A stretch of 64,000 bases of DNA from Strigamia acuminata (lineage: Eukaryota > Arthropoda > Chilopoda > Geophilomorpha > Linotaeniidae): positions 3,148,501 to 3,212,500 of the forward strand of contig OX442318.1 in the NCBI GenBank assembly GCA_949358305.1, given 5' to 3'. Under the pieces are notes generated by a model that had not been told where the DNA came from, searched no databases, and worked only from the letters and a program-made list of their open reading frames with translations. Positions 23,692-35,587 of the stretch are shown piece by piece. Each line of letters starts with the position of its first letter. Positions within the stretch are counted from its first letter, which is position 1. Both the position numbers and the translations under genes were made by a program.

Positions 23692-26600
23692 ATGAATTTC
23701 TACGAAAATTCGTGTTTTCGGTGCGGACAACTCGTGTACCAAGTGGATAAAATCGGCCCGTTGAAGGATTTCACCTTTTTCCACCAACAGTGCTTCAAAT
23801 GTGCCGTTTGCGGCACTAAACTCACACTGCGCACGTATTTCAACAATCAGCAGGTGATCGAGGATCGCGAGGTTTATTGCAACAGCCACGTTCCTAAAAT
23901 CGGAGCCGGGCACTTGGATGGGCAGGCTGTCGGCATCCGATCAGCGCTAAATGTGCCCCGAACGGCGAATTTGGTAAACGAACAAATCCGCGGCGCCGGC
24001 AAGGGAACTTTCGATGCGGAATCGCTGGCAATCCGACAATACATCCATAAATCGGCGGTCAGGAATGAAGCGGACCGGTCGCTGTTGAATTCGGCGCAGA
24101 CGAACCACCAGGATGTGAATTACGCGCCTAAATTCGACGCTACGGCGCTGCATATTAGTCATGCACTCAAGGCGACCGAATTGCATAGGAAATATAACCA
24201 GGAACGGAATCTCAATGATTATTTGGTAGGTTTCGGGTATCTTTTTATTGGTTTTTGGGGTTTTTGGGGGGTTAGATGATGTGTGGTTCCTGGTAGGAAA
24301 TGATTAGGGAGTCGTTCGTGGACTAGTGGCCCTGGCCCTGACCAGGACGTGGTTGTCGTGAGGTGAGACCGGTTTTTGTGGTTTAAATATTTATTTTGAT
24401 TTATTTTTTGCACTGAGTCGGCGGGTCATGTTGTGGGAAGGAGAATTCCTAGCAAGGGGTCAATGAAAAAATGTTTTAGCAAATTCCGTTTTGGGTGTCA
24501 GAAATTTCTTTGATTTCGAATATTTTGTTTAAAACTCGTTTTAATGCGAAAAATTCGGATTAAACTCGTTTTAATACGAAAAATTTGCTATAAATTTGTT
24601 TTAAACTCGTTTTAATACGAAAATTTTGCTATAAATTCGTTTTAAACTCGTTTTAATACGAAATATTTGCTGTAAATTCGTTTTAAACTCGTTTTAATAC
24701 GAAAAATTTGCAATAAATTCGTTTTGAACTCGTTTTAATACGAAAAATTTGCTATTAATTCGTTTTAAACTCGTTTTAATACGAAATATTTACTATTAAT
24801 TCGCTTTAAACTCGTATTAATACAAAATATTTGCTGTAAATTCGTTTTGAACTCGTTTTAATACGAAATATTTGCTAACAATTCGTTTTAAACTCGTTTT
24901 AATACGAAATATTTGCTAACAATTCGTTTTAAACTCGTTTTAATACGAAAAATTTGCAATAAATTTGTTTTGAACTCGTTTTAATACGAAATATATGTTA
25001 CAATTCGTTTTAAACTCGTTTTAACACGAATTATTTGCTGTAAATTCGTTTTAAACTCGTTTTAATGCGAAAATTTTGTTTTAAACTCTTTTTGAGGCAT
25101 ATAATGTATGAAACTCGTTTCAGTTTCGTTTTAAGGCTTTAAATTCAATTAAAACGCCTTTTTATTTCGTTTTAAGGCTTGAAATTGGGTGAAAACTCGT
25201 TTATATTTCGTCTTAGGGCTGAAAATCATGTTTAAACTCATTTTTGGACTGTAAATTCTATTTAGACACATTTAAAACGGCTAAATTCGATTTTTATCAA
25301 TTTTACACTTCAAACTTAACTTTATACCACCGAAAATCCAATTGCTTAATTCATGAAAGATGAATAAAAACTTCGCCCTGTTTGAAACCCAAAGATCTCA
25401 TTAATTCGTTCATTCCAATCCGCAATATTCGTATCTCGAATAATAAAAAAAAAATTGCATCGCGTTAAAATATCATTTAATAAAATAAATAAATAAACAA
25501 AAATCTTCCTTTTTCCGGTATTAAAATAATAAAATCTAATAAAAAATCAAATATTACTTCCTCGATACAAATTATCAGTCGGCCATCTTTGACAGGATGC
25601 TTGGAATGTTAATGTAGGTCACGTGGTCATTTTTCTCCCGAGCAGGGTCAACGACACCTCCGAACTAAAAAAAAAATTTAAAAACAAAAAAACAAAAATC
25701 TGTTTGATAATTTCCATCAATTAAACCGGAAAAAAAGGTTTACAATCCGATTCCCGTCAAAACCCGAGGCGGAAACGTTTTTAAAATACGAAATAAAGAT
25801 TCCATCTCGCGAGTGCGCATGCGTGACGCGGAATAAGTGGACTGGAATCTGAAAATGGGAAAGTTGTTGGTTGCGCGATCATGCGATCATATCAAATTCG
25901 TCATCGCTGCGCCGCTAGAAAACGAAGAATTGTATTTCGAAAGCGTGAAGAAAGAAAGAATGAATTAAAAAACGAAGAAAGAATTGAAAATAAAAAAGAT
26001 TTCTCGCTTCGTTTTGTTTCAGGACAGGGACACGCAAACTAAACTGGAAATGCGCCACAGGTCGGAGGAGGACGATCTCTACAAGCGCTTTGCGCATCAC
26101 AGGGCGCAGGAGGAAAAAGCTATGGATGTTGAGATAAAAGTAGAAGAAAAAAACTAAATAAATGCGATTTAATTTATTAATTACGGATACATTTATTTTA
26201 GGAAGAGTGGGAGAAGGAATTAGAGCGATTGACGCAGATATTCGAGCAGGAAATGAAGGCGAAGAAACGGAAGGACGAGAAAACAGCTTTGACGATTCGC
26301 CACCAGAGGGAGAGAGACGATTTGCAGAAGACGATGACGTTGAAGCGGGATAGGAAGCGGGAGAGTTTGACTAGACACATGTTGGAGGAGGAGAGAGCCG
26401 CTACGGCGGCTATGGTGGAGAAACACAGCAGGGAAATGTTGAGTTTGATCAACGAGAAGAAAAAGGAATTTTTAAGGGTGATTGGTTTAAAAAATATAGT
26501 TTGTGCTTGGGACAGAAAAAGGTTATTTTACGTGCAAAAATTGACTTTTTAGATAAAATAAATTGACTTTTATAGGCCAGAAATGCATTTTTAGATACAA

Positions 26601-29600
26601 AAATGAACTTTTATACGCTGAAATTGCATTTTTAGATGCATTTTATGACTTTTTAGGCTAAAAATGCATAAAGGAAATTTTTATGGGTCGAAAATGCAAG
26701 TTTAAATGCAATAATGATTTTTTTATTGCAGAAATAGTGCATTTTGTGTCAAAATGCCCTTTTTATGCACTAAAGTGTTTTATACTCCAAAACAAATACT
26801 TTATTCTGCTTCAGTTGCTGCATTCTTGTTCCATCATTATAAAATAATAAATTTAATAATTTTAAATTTTAAATTTAAATCGTTAGATGAATTACGCGTA
26901 TTACAACAAGGATGGGTTCAACGACGAAGAAACAATTCCGTATCCATCGTTACCGCCGCCGCCGACTCCGCCAGCGTTCGCCAAATCGGAGGTTTATGCC
27001 GACCCACAAGTGTTTTGCGAGTTCGACACAATTGCCATCAATGTAAAACAAATAAAAATAAATAAATAAATAAATAATTTACAAATATTCATTTCCAGGT
27101 GGCGCAAGAAGACCAGAAAACATTCACAGATTTAGTGCGCATGTTGATAAGTAAATGCAGCAGCGACGTCGAAAAAGCCAGGTAAATTTAAACTTAAGTT
27201 AATTATTAATTAATTATTTGCTGCAAAAATATATTCGGACATTCCAGGACTATTTTCCGTTGGATCACCGTCAAAAACCTCAACACAATGCAATTTGACG
27301 AAAACGTGCGCGCCGACACTCCGATGGGGCTGCTCAGAGGCATCAAACACGGCACAGAGAGCTATCACGTGCTTTTTAAACGCCTTTGCAGGTAAATTAT
27401 TGTTAATTGCAAATTTGTAGAGCACGATTGCAGTAGAAGCATGAACCAAGAATAACATGGACACGTATCTTCATTTTCATTGCATTTTGCCATTGATGGC
27501 GCCACATGATATATAGTCGCACTGTATTCTGGGATGACAACAGGTAACAAACGTGCTTAGTTGGCAAGCGATGCATGACACGTGATTGCTGTCATCCAAT
27601 CAGTGCACAGAACAACGGAAATAACACAGATACATGGCCGTGTTATCCTTGTTTCATGGTAGAAGCATTGCAGCGAAGCAACTCACTGTTTTAATTAGTT
27701 ACGGAGTAATTACATATTTAAAATCATCAGGTCGCTTTGGCTCACCCTGTATTAAACTATGCAAAACCCCGTATTGTCCCGCTTTGGAGGGTCTATATTA
27801 AAGTTGTGAGTCTGACCAGGGTGGCGGATAATTTGGATTATCTTCTAGTGTAGGAAATTGCTTACATTTCTATAAATTTGCCCAGATTTTAGTAATAATC
27901 TTCAGAAAATTAAGAAACGTCAAATTTCAGGCCCAAATTTTAACGTACAATTATTCATCCAGTCTCTTTTAAGTAAAAAAAAACAAAAAAACCAGCTTTT
28001 TGCGGTAGATGGACCCCAAAAAAAAATTGAATTGCCATGATAAACTGAGATTAAAGTGAGAGGTGCGCCAACTACAGGCTGTGCAGGAAAGAGTAACCGC
28101 ACCAAAGCTCAAGAAAACATTAGAATTACCAGTCAGTGTGAGAACAGTTCATCGGGAACTCAATAATTTGTCAAAAATGCTTCAATTTTTAAAGAAATTC
28201 AAGCATATTTGATCTAATTGCAGAATCTACCATAATGGTACGTTTCACTATACCGGCATGCCGGTATAAACGTTTTGACTGAAATTCCAAAAAACTGGTA
28301 AACCCATGTTCAATGGCATGCGGCTTAAAGCCGGGTAATACGGTTCGCTTATTAACCGCCGTCATTCCCTAAAGTGCTTTCTGTGTGTACAGTCGTGTTC
28401 AAAAAAACTGGACCCTCCCTCTATGCTGGCAATTGAAATTGTGAGTAATTTCGTGTTTTGCCACGAGGTTAAACACCAGACATCAACAGGTGATAATGCT
28501 TGTATACTTTTATCTGCTATACAAGTATTATCATCTGTTGATGTATCTGTTGTTTCAAAATGCAAATTACTCACAATTTCAATTGCCAGCATAGAGTGAG
28601 GGTCCAGTTTTTTTGAACACAACTTTACATGAAATTGAATCATGCATAATCTGAGTGATTTTAATATTTGTCAGTTATGCCGGCCTGCACTGCGTGGTCA
28701 TCAAAGGCTACTCAAAAAGCGCCGGCTACCAGCCCGGCGTGAGCTTCGAGGACAACCGCTTCCGCAACTCGTGGAACGCCGTCTACGTTGCCAAGGCCTG
28801 GCGCTTTGTCCAGTGCAACTGGGGCGCCAGGCACCTGGTGAACGCCAAACAGGCTCCGCGACCCGGCACCCAGCCCTCCCAGGCCGACAGCCTCCGTTAC
28901 GAATACGACGACCACTACTTCCTCACCGACCCCCGCGAATTCATCTACGAATTCTTCCCGCTGCAAACGGAGTGGCAGCTCCTGCGCCAATCCATCACTC
29001 TCCGCGAATTCGAGGAACTCCCCTTCGTCCGCTCCCTCTTCTTCCGCTACAAGCTCTACTTCCCGGACGCCGAGCGCATCCGGGCCGTCATGGCCACCGA
29101 CAACACCGGCGCGACAACCGTCCGCATAGGCATCCCCGCGCCGCTATCCTCAACCCTCATATTCCACTACAACTTAAAGTTCTACGCTAGCGATGCCGAC
29201 TCCCACGAAGGAGTTTCCCTCAAGCGATTCGTCATGCAGTCGGTTATCGGCAACACCGTTGCCTTCCGGGTTCACGCGCCGTGCTCCGGGGCATTGCTTC
29301 TGGATGTCTTTGCCAACAGCGTAACCCCGAAGCAGTATTTGCTCGGCGAGCCGATGAAGTTTAAAAGCGTCTGCAAGTTCAGGATCGACTGCGAAGACCT
29401 GCAGACGGTGATGGTTCCACTGCCGGATTGTGCTAGCGGGGAGTGGGGGCCGATGAAGGCCACTAGGCTCTTTGGATTGATCCCGCTGACCCATAGGGAG
29501 TCGTTGATCTTCGCTTCGCGACAACTTGACGTGCAGTTTAGGATGTCGCGCCCGCTGACCGACTTTATGGCTGCGCTTTACAAGAACGGCGTGGAGGAGA

Positions 29601-29794
29601 AGAAGTTGTCCAAGTTTGTTTCGCATAATGTCGTGGAGGATGTGGTCACTTTTCTGGTCAATTTCCCTGAGGAGGGACAGTATGGGATGGATATCTACAC
29701 GAGGGATTTGGCCAACGACGCGCCGGACACCAACGAGAAACAATTGCTGACTCATTGTTGTAAATATTTGATCAATTCCTCCAAGAGAAATTGA
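23692..29794 (+). CDS. hil: hillarin: LIM domain + KY-type transglutaminase-like protein
   Basis: Hillarin interacts with septins and the cytoskeleton at the cleavage furrow in arthropods. Exons 23692-24225, 26023-26139, 26202-26477, 26887-27042, 27099-27181, 27248-27391, 28675-29794; 809 aa, with matching phases. A LIM domain (residues about 8-68) has CFRC, FFHQQCFKCAVC and YCNSH ligands. Residues about 180-310 are highly charged coiled coil. A proline-rich linker (PSLPPPPTPP) leads to the KY-like core: QEDQKTFTDLV, ARTIFRWITVKNLN, GTESYHVLFKRLCSYAG, SWNAVYV, WRFVQCNWGA, and a conserved C-terminus SVCKF...HCCKYLINSSKRN. The usual transglutaminase Cys-His-Asp positions appear to be Thr425, Asn468 and Gln483, so it is probably a pseudoenzyme. 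The ATG at 23692 is the first in frame before the LIM domain. Confidence 0.93.
24480..25200. repeat. about 40-bp minisatellite in hillarin intron 1
   Basis: About fourteen units built on TTTAAACTCGTTTTAATACG plus AAATATTTGCTATAAATTCG, i.e. two 20-bp halves. Regular between 24540 and 25080, then decaying. Confidence 0.9.
27430..27690. mobile_element. inverted-repeat (MITE-like) element in hillarin intron 6
   Basis: Sequence near 27445 (GCATGAACCAAGAATAACA) recurs inverted near 27635-27665 (TGTTATCCTTGTTTCATGG) with few mismatches. The two arms are about 190 bp apart. Boundaries and target-site duplication were not resolved. Confidence 0.5.
28078..28212 (+). pseudogene. Tc1/mariner-type transposase fragment in hillarin intron 6
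   Basis: One frame reads VQERVTAPKLKK then SVRTVHRELNNL before a stop, resembling the N-terminal helix-turn-helix region of Tc1-type transposases. It has no start and no DDE domain, so it is a relic. It lies 180 bp upstream of a foldback element with Tc1-like termini, so the two may come from the same family. Confidence 0.45.
28390..28625. mobile_element. foldback Tc1/mariner-type MITE in hillarin intron 6
   Basis: Nearly the whole 236 bp is one inverted repeat: CAGTCGTGTTCAAAAAAACT at the left end matches the inverted right end ending AGTTTTTTTGAACACAACTT, and the pairing continues through TCTATGCTGGCAATTGAAAT and an inner stem around CATCAACAG. It is flanked by TA on both sides (28388-28389 and 28626-28627), the Tc1/mariner target. 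It ends 49 bp before the last hillarin exon. Confidence 0.9.
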
Positions 29795-30361
29795 GGACTA
29801 GTCCCTTCATCAAAAAGTCTATTTATTGATCACTTCGTCCAGGAAAAGTGCCTTGATACTGTTAGGTTGTGCAATCATTGTTGGGAGATGCAGGATGGCC
29901 TAGGGTTCATTGTTGCAGCCAATTGTTAAAGACAATTGTTGGGGGGGATAGTTCATCGTTGCAGCCGATCGTTGAAGATAATTATTGGGGCAAGTTTATT
30001 GTTGCAATACATTGTTCACATTACATTGTTCACATTCCATTGTTCATTAACAGAAGCTGATTTACAAAAGTAACAAAAGCTATTTTCACTTTCGCACTTT
30101 TATTCTAGGTTTTCTAGGCTTAGCGTGAATGGCCTAACAGAATGCGGGATTCCCATTCAACGGGATATCCATTACAGTCTAAATTGACCAGAATGACTTA
30201 ATGCAATGTCTAAATAATTAACCAAAATGAGTAAATTCACTATCTAGATTAACCAAAATGACTAAATTCAACGTCTACATTAACCAAAATGACTAAACTC
30301 AATGTCTAAATTAACCAAACGGACTAAAAATAATGTCTACGTTGATCAAGAATGCATTCTG
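29795..30361. other. hillarin 3' flank with degenerate repeats
   Basis: Short diverged direct repeats: CATTGTTG/CAGCC units at 29870-30030, and about 32-40-bp units of AACCAAAATGACTAAATTCAA at 30185-30350. No reading frame of note. Confidence 0.5.
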
Positions 30362-30395
30362 TTAAGCTAGGTTCACACTTGTGATCACACTAGAC

Positions 30396-30558
30396 CAGGG
30401 GTCGGCAACCTTTTGAAACGGAAGAGCCAAAAGTTACAATTTACAAAATTTCCCAGTTGTTAAAGAGCCATTACAATATTAAATTAGGTCCCATACTGCC
30501 GCATTTTGACATCAAAAGAGCCGCCTGCGGCTTGCGAGCCGCAGGTTGCCGACCCCTG
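30396..30558. mobile_element. hAT-type MITE (CAGGGGTCGGCAACC family)
   Basis: 163-bp element with perfect terminal inverted repeats CAGGGGTCGGCAACC / GGTTGCCGACCCCTG and an exact 8-bp target-site duplication CACTAGAC (30388-30395 and 30559-30566). The insertion split the left inverted repeat of the older TTAA element. Non-autonomous, no coding capacity. Confidence 0.95.
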
Positions 30559-30775
30559 CACTAGACGCAACGCAAGAAAAAATTAGTTAAACTCAACGCA
30601 GAGTTTGTTCTCACTGTAGGGCACGTGTGAACAGAGCTGACGCAATTGGTGTTGCGTCTGGCCGATCAGATGGGTTCAATGAAACCTGGAACTGGATCTA
30701 GTTCCAGAACTAGCTCCAGAATCCGAAAATGGCGGCCTGTTTGCATGTGGCAAAGTCTCGCCAACCAGACGTGAA

Positions 30776-30899
30776 CAGGGCTGGACTGGGAACAAATTTA
30801 TTGCCGGGAAATCTGGGTGTACGGGCCACAATTAATGAAGTTGGGACAAGCCACAGCGGTCACGGGCCATCGGGGAAACTCCGGGCCAGTCCAGCACTG
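30776..30899. mobile_element. hAT-type MITE (CAGGGCTGGACTGG family)
   Basis: 124-bp element with ends CAGGGCTGGACTGG and CCAGTCCAGCACTG and an exact 8-bp duplication GACGTGAA (30768-30775, 30900-30907). The same family recurs at 59.2 kb and, expanded, at 54.9-55.5 kb. Confidence 0.95.
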
Positions 30900-31098
30900 G
30901 ACGTGAATCGACGAGAGTTAGAGTTGATCGTGATTGGTTGGCCGCAACACCTTTCCTCGCGTCGCGTTGCTTACTTCAACGTGTAGTCGAAGCAGGAATC
31001 AGCGTCAACGTCAAGAATTTTTGGACGCAAGCAGCTTGCGTTGCGACAGTTTTCTTGCGTTGTGTTTAGTGTGAACACAAGTGTGAACGAAGCTTTAA

Positions 31099-31872
31099 AG
31101 TACTTCACGCTACAGTCTTGCTTTTATCATGTCATAAATTTGACCCGGTGACATCTGGTGAGAAAAATCAAAAGGTCTGTGCAATGTGTTTTACTAAATG
31201 CAGACTGGTGGTGAATTATCAAAGTATTTATGTTTTTCTGATATAATTATTGAAATAACTTTGATAAAACGATGCAGTTTTCGAAACTTTTGAGGCAGTT
31301 TATATATTTTTCTCTCTAAAATAAAAATTTTATTTATTGATTGAGATTGGAAGTATTTAATAATAAAAAAAAAAATCTATTGTATTTGATATTTGAAACG
31401 GGGAAAATTTTTCTAGCTATTTTTGACAATTTTTTTATACTCCAGGGTTCATATTTGTGTTGTGGATTTTCCTGTACATTTTTATATCATCTTTATTATT
31501 ATAATATATACACACAATATATTTACATAGAATTTTATTTGTTGTTTGTTACTAGTGGTTTCTTGTCTCTTTAATTTATGCTTGTGATCTGATGTGTATA
31601 AATGACAAAACGGTTAATAAAACATTATTAACGAAAATTCAATTCGCACTTTCAGCACCAGATGGCGTAATACGGCAGTTTTTCACTCGCTTGGTTACCA
31701 TTGTCGACGATTTAGATTTGTCATTCCATTTTGGAATTCGGGCTGCACAGTTCAGTCTCGGATTTCATCTCTTCAAAATATCATGAATAACATAACATTT
31801 AGAAAAAAAATTCATCGCCATTAACTTGCAGATTAATATCAAACGAAGCCACGGCAGAAATTTCACTAGAAA
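31099..31872. other. AT-rich intergenic region, no gene seen
   Basis: Long T-rich and AT-rich stretches (31220-31560), no supported reading frame, no splice signals in context. Confidence 0.4.
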
Positions 31873-32699
31873 ATGTCTAAAATATTTTCACCGGATTTAA
31901 AAAACATGCAAAAACTAACGGAGATGGCCGTGCAAATAGTTTTCAACTGTGTTATTCAATGGAATGTTGAAGAAATTGATGACATTCAAATGAAAAACTC
32001 AGTGCCGTTAATCGTTTAATTCCGGAAGAACCACGTAAGTGACGCACGAATTTCTCAATTTGGAACGTGAGTTCCATTTCGTTCGATTCCATCGTACCGT
32101 TCCTAAAATAATTTGTTGTAATTGTATATTTATGACACAGAATCGGACGAAAGCCGTTCGAATGTTGAAGACGAGGCTTGTGCTGCGCACATAGACGCAA
32201 TCCAAGTATATTTGCGCATGTTGTTAGAAGATGAGACGGATTTGTTGATTTGGTTTGATTTTTCTCTCCTGTGCGAGTTCGCGGATGGTTGGCTCTCGAC
32301 CGGTCATTTGTTTCAGCTTTTGGACGTGTGTCCCAATATCGAGAGACTTATTCTTTTCCATTGCTACGGTTTCAGCAATAAAATTGCCCGCGAGTTGGCT
32401 GAGGTGATGGCAAAGAATAAATTAAGAGCATTTGTTTCTCGATGTTATGCGATTTGTTGGGACCGTCTGGCATTAAGGATCTGTTGAACATCGCTTCGCT
32501 GATGGAGTTGGAGGTGAAATTGCGAATTAATGAGATCAGAAGACAACATTTCGACGCTCGTCTGATGCAGCAAGCAGCTGAAGAACGTGGTGTCACGCTG
32601 CAGCTTTCTTTCTCTACCCAATACTCTGAGAACGTCCAACGAGTTTGGGAGTGCGTGCCTGCATTAAATCGATTTTTTATTGTAATCAAAACAAAATAA
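31873..32699 (+). pseudogene. LRR-family gene copy A (degenerate)
   Basis: Related to the intact copy at 42168. The first exon is recognisable (LTEMAVQIV, VIQWNVEEIDDIQM) but a nonsense change (TAA at 32017-32019, TAT in the intact copy) ends it before the GTAAGT donor. The second exon and the first two thirds of the third are deleted. The remaining 3' part (DVCPNIERLILFHCYGFS, LLGPSGIKDLLNI, EIRRQHFDARLMQQAAEE) runs in two frames because of a frameshift near 32440. An ACACAG acceptor survives near 32140. Confidence 0.8.
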
Positions 32700-32799
32700 A
32701 TGTTCAACTGTACCAGATTTTCACCGAAAAATGGTTATATTTCATTTTAGTCCATTTCGGACGATTTATCGTGAAAAACTGGTGAAAACGAATAAAATT

Positions 32800-33085
32800 C
32801 GTACAAAAACTTGTAAAAACAAATGAAATTAATATAAAAACAAATGAAATTCATATAAAAACAAATGAAGTTCATATAAAAACAAATGAAATTAATATAA
32901 AAACAAATGAAATTAATATAAAAACAAATGAAATTAATATAAAAACAAATGAAATTAATATAAAAACAAATGAAATTAATATAAAAACAAATAAAACTCG
33001 TATAAAAACGTGCAAAAACAAATAAAATTAATATAAAAACAAATAAAACTCGTATAAAAACGTGCAAAAACAAATAAAAATCACA
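32800..33085. repeat. 21-bp minisatellite
   Basis: About twelve units of AAAAACAAATGAAATTAATAT (21 bp), some with ACTCGTAT instead of ATTAATAT. It begins about 100 bp after the end of pseudogene copy A. Confidence 0.9.
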
Positions 33086-35587
33086 TAAAAATGTGTAAAA
33101 TCAGGTCCAAAATGTATACAAATGGGTCAAATCATGTAAAACTAGCAAAATTGTTTAAACAGAGGTCGAGTATTTGTTTATATTTACAAATAAACCGTCG
33201 GACGTTTTTGTTTTACGACCGGCATGAAACCATAGTTCTAAACAAACTCCGCCTTCGCTTCACTGCAGCACAGACCGCCAAATAAATTTAGGTGACGCTT
33301 TATTTATTAGAATAGTTGCGGCTTCTTCTACCAGATGGAATTATGTGGGGATAAAATTGGATTGTTGGTTCGTTCATGTTACCAGGGAGTCGAGCTTAAT
33401 CAGGGTGGCTTTTTGGGATGTGCTTCCAGTTGAGGACCCTGCTTTGGACGTGCGTGTTGACGGTTGCGGGCATGACGGTCCGTGGGTGCATTCCCTTGGT
33501 TCGTTCACATTTCGGGGAGCTGCCAGATTATTATGTTTATGTACAAATTTGAATTGGGCACACGTATGGGCTGATAGAAAAAGCGCGACACACATTCTCT
33601 CATCATTTTCTCGTCGTGTGGAAATTAAAGGAGGAGGATTTGGCTGCCGTGCAGTGAAGCCATCGCTTGGGATTGCCAGAAATATTATATTGTATATTAT
33701 TCTGTATATTTTTCTTGAAATTGGGTTGTAATAAAGCATATTCATTGGAATGTTTGTTTTAATTACATTTAAAATTTTTGACGATGGAAATATGGATACT
33801 TACTGTAATTAGTCTTATAGCGCCCACGTTAGCTGATGACACGATATTCAATACGATATTGTTTCATTCGATCGTGTCTAGATGGCGACAGCGACCAGAG
33901 GCAGTTTGTGATTAGAAACGGTGGCGCCATCTATGTTTCTAAGTAGTAATGAATCGGGAGATAAAATCTCTCTTGATGGTGATTATGCTTTGGGAAGGAC
34001 CGATTTATCGCCCGTGGAAGCGATGCAATACGTTATTGTTGCGTAACAACAATTCAATAAGAACACATGACAGCACCATTACTAGAATTTCATTGCTATC
34101 GTTTATTTAGCATTACATCGTACAAATTTCCTCTTGGAATCGGATGGAAGCTCCAATAAGTAAACGATGCTTTGTAGCAAAGCTAGAAAGCGAATGCGAT
34201 GCAGAGAAGTTTAAATAGCGCGATGCAGCAAAGCACCCGATGTTGTCTCGTATAAACTGCAGTAAAACTACGAGGGGCAGCATTGTTTTGCAATTTTAGT
34301 TGTATTAAATTACATAAAGCTGGAGTACCCAAAATGGATGAACATCCAGCGGGTGGGCGATAATTCGAGCCCCATACAGTTTGAGAACGACGCGATTTCA
34401 ATCCCATCGCGTGGGCGACAATGCGAGTTGTTTTGCCACTAAATCATTTTCGTATTTATCACTATCAGCTGCATTCAAAAAATCATATTGTATGTTAAAA
34501 CATACAAATATAAACACAAACACTTCCGTATTTTGGTTTATTTTTTCTTGTTAAGTTGAGTTGTAAAAGAAAATATGACGAGCACGTTCCGTCTTTTTGA
34601 AGTTTGTCTTACCGGTAGGTGCTGCCATCCAGCGAATTTTCCTGCAACTAAAATAGTTTAAAAATGGTCAGGAAACAGGTGGATCGATGTAAAATGACTC
34701 CCCGAACACGAAAACACTCGCACGTTTGTTAAATCGATCAAAGTCGAACTAACCTGCGAGGAATATTTTACTGCTAGGTGAGTATTTTAAATTTCTGTTG
34801 TTTTTTGTGCATTAAAATAATAATCGCTTCGATTAACTAACTTGTTCGGTCTTTGTCGTTGTCGTGCATGTGAGAACGACACGCACCGAAGCCAAAGAGA
34901 CGGGAATGCCTTTGGTTTAGCATCACCAAAGAATCCGGAATTGAACATAAAATCATTGAATTTGGCGTAATATGACGTTGTTTGCAAGAGTTTCTGTCGA
35001 AGTGGTGCAGCCCAATTGGTCTACGGTTGCAGAGATGTGGGCGAAATACCGAGTTTTCTGCCCACACTTTTTTTCATGAAAAAGTTTGTTTTGTTCTTGT
35101 TGTATTTCTTGTTGTTGTTGCAGTGGATTTTATTGGTATAGTGAAGAAGTTAACATATTGATAGTTAGCGTATTGTCGTGTCTTGTGTTTAATGTTGATA
35201 AATGTGATTGTTGGAGTTAAGAGTGGACTTTAATGATTTTATTCAAGATTTGTGAGAAAAGGTTAAAGTGGGGAACATATTCACATATTAGTCAAGAAAA
35301 GAAGCAAGAAGCAACGAGCAACAATGGAATTTTACAATAAACAAAAGGAGTGAACAACAACTTTTTATTTTATTGTTATGGCTTGTGGTAATCTTTTTTA
35401 AATTTCCTTTTGGCAAGGCAGAATGACCTTTTATTGTTGTTAAACATTTGCCCGTTTTTGTTTACTTGTTGCCAGAGTAACTATTGTTGTAAATCATGAC
35501 AGAAAAAGAAGTTTAAGAGAAAACATTTGTAGGCTTTTCATGCAAAATTTCACTCTTAAATTGTCTATTTCTTGAGCACAATCGAAA
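33086..35587. other. accessory intergenic region with duplicated blocks
   Basis: Contains an unassigned 128-codon frame (33345-33731, GTG-initiated, ending at an AATAAA) and several blocks duplicated elsewhere: 34964-35080 recurs at 37735-37860, 34177-34260 recurs inverted at about 40310 and 44600, and 35085-35570 recurs directly at 41670-42160 as the upstream region of LRR copies B and C. No recognisable protein. Confidence 0.5.

Larger units (their letters stand above)
30366..31094. mobile_element. older TIR DNA transposon remnant, probably TTAA-targeting
   Basis: Left end GGTTCACACTTGTGATCACA and right end TGTGAACACAAGTGTGAAC are inverted copies extending about 45 bp into CAACGCAAGAAAA / TTTTCTTGCGTTG. 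TTAA occurs immediately outside both ends (30362-30365, 31095-31098), suggesting a piggyBac- or Kolobok-type target. It encodes nothing recognisable. Two younger hAT MITEs are inserted inside it. Confidence 0.7.

Noticed and set aside
28642-29190. Plus-strand 182-codon frame rich in Arg and Pro
   Set aside because: It is the alternative frame of the last hillarin exon, whose own frame is strongly conserved.
33345-33731. 128-codon frame ending at an AATAAA
   Set aside because: It starts at GTG only, the opposite strand is equally open, and no domain or splice support is seen; left as unassigned.
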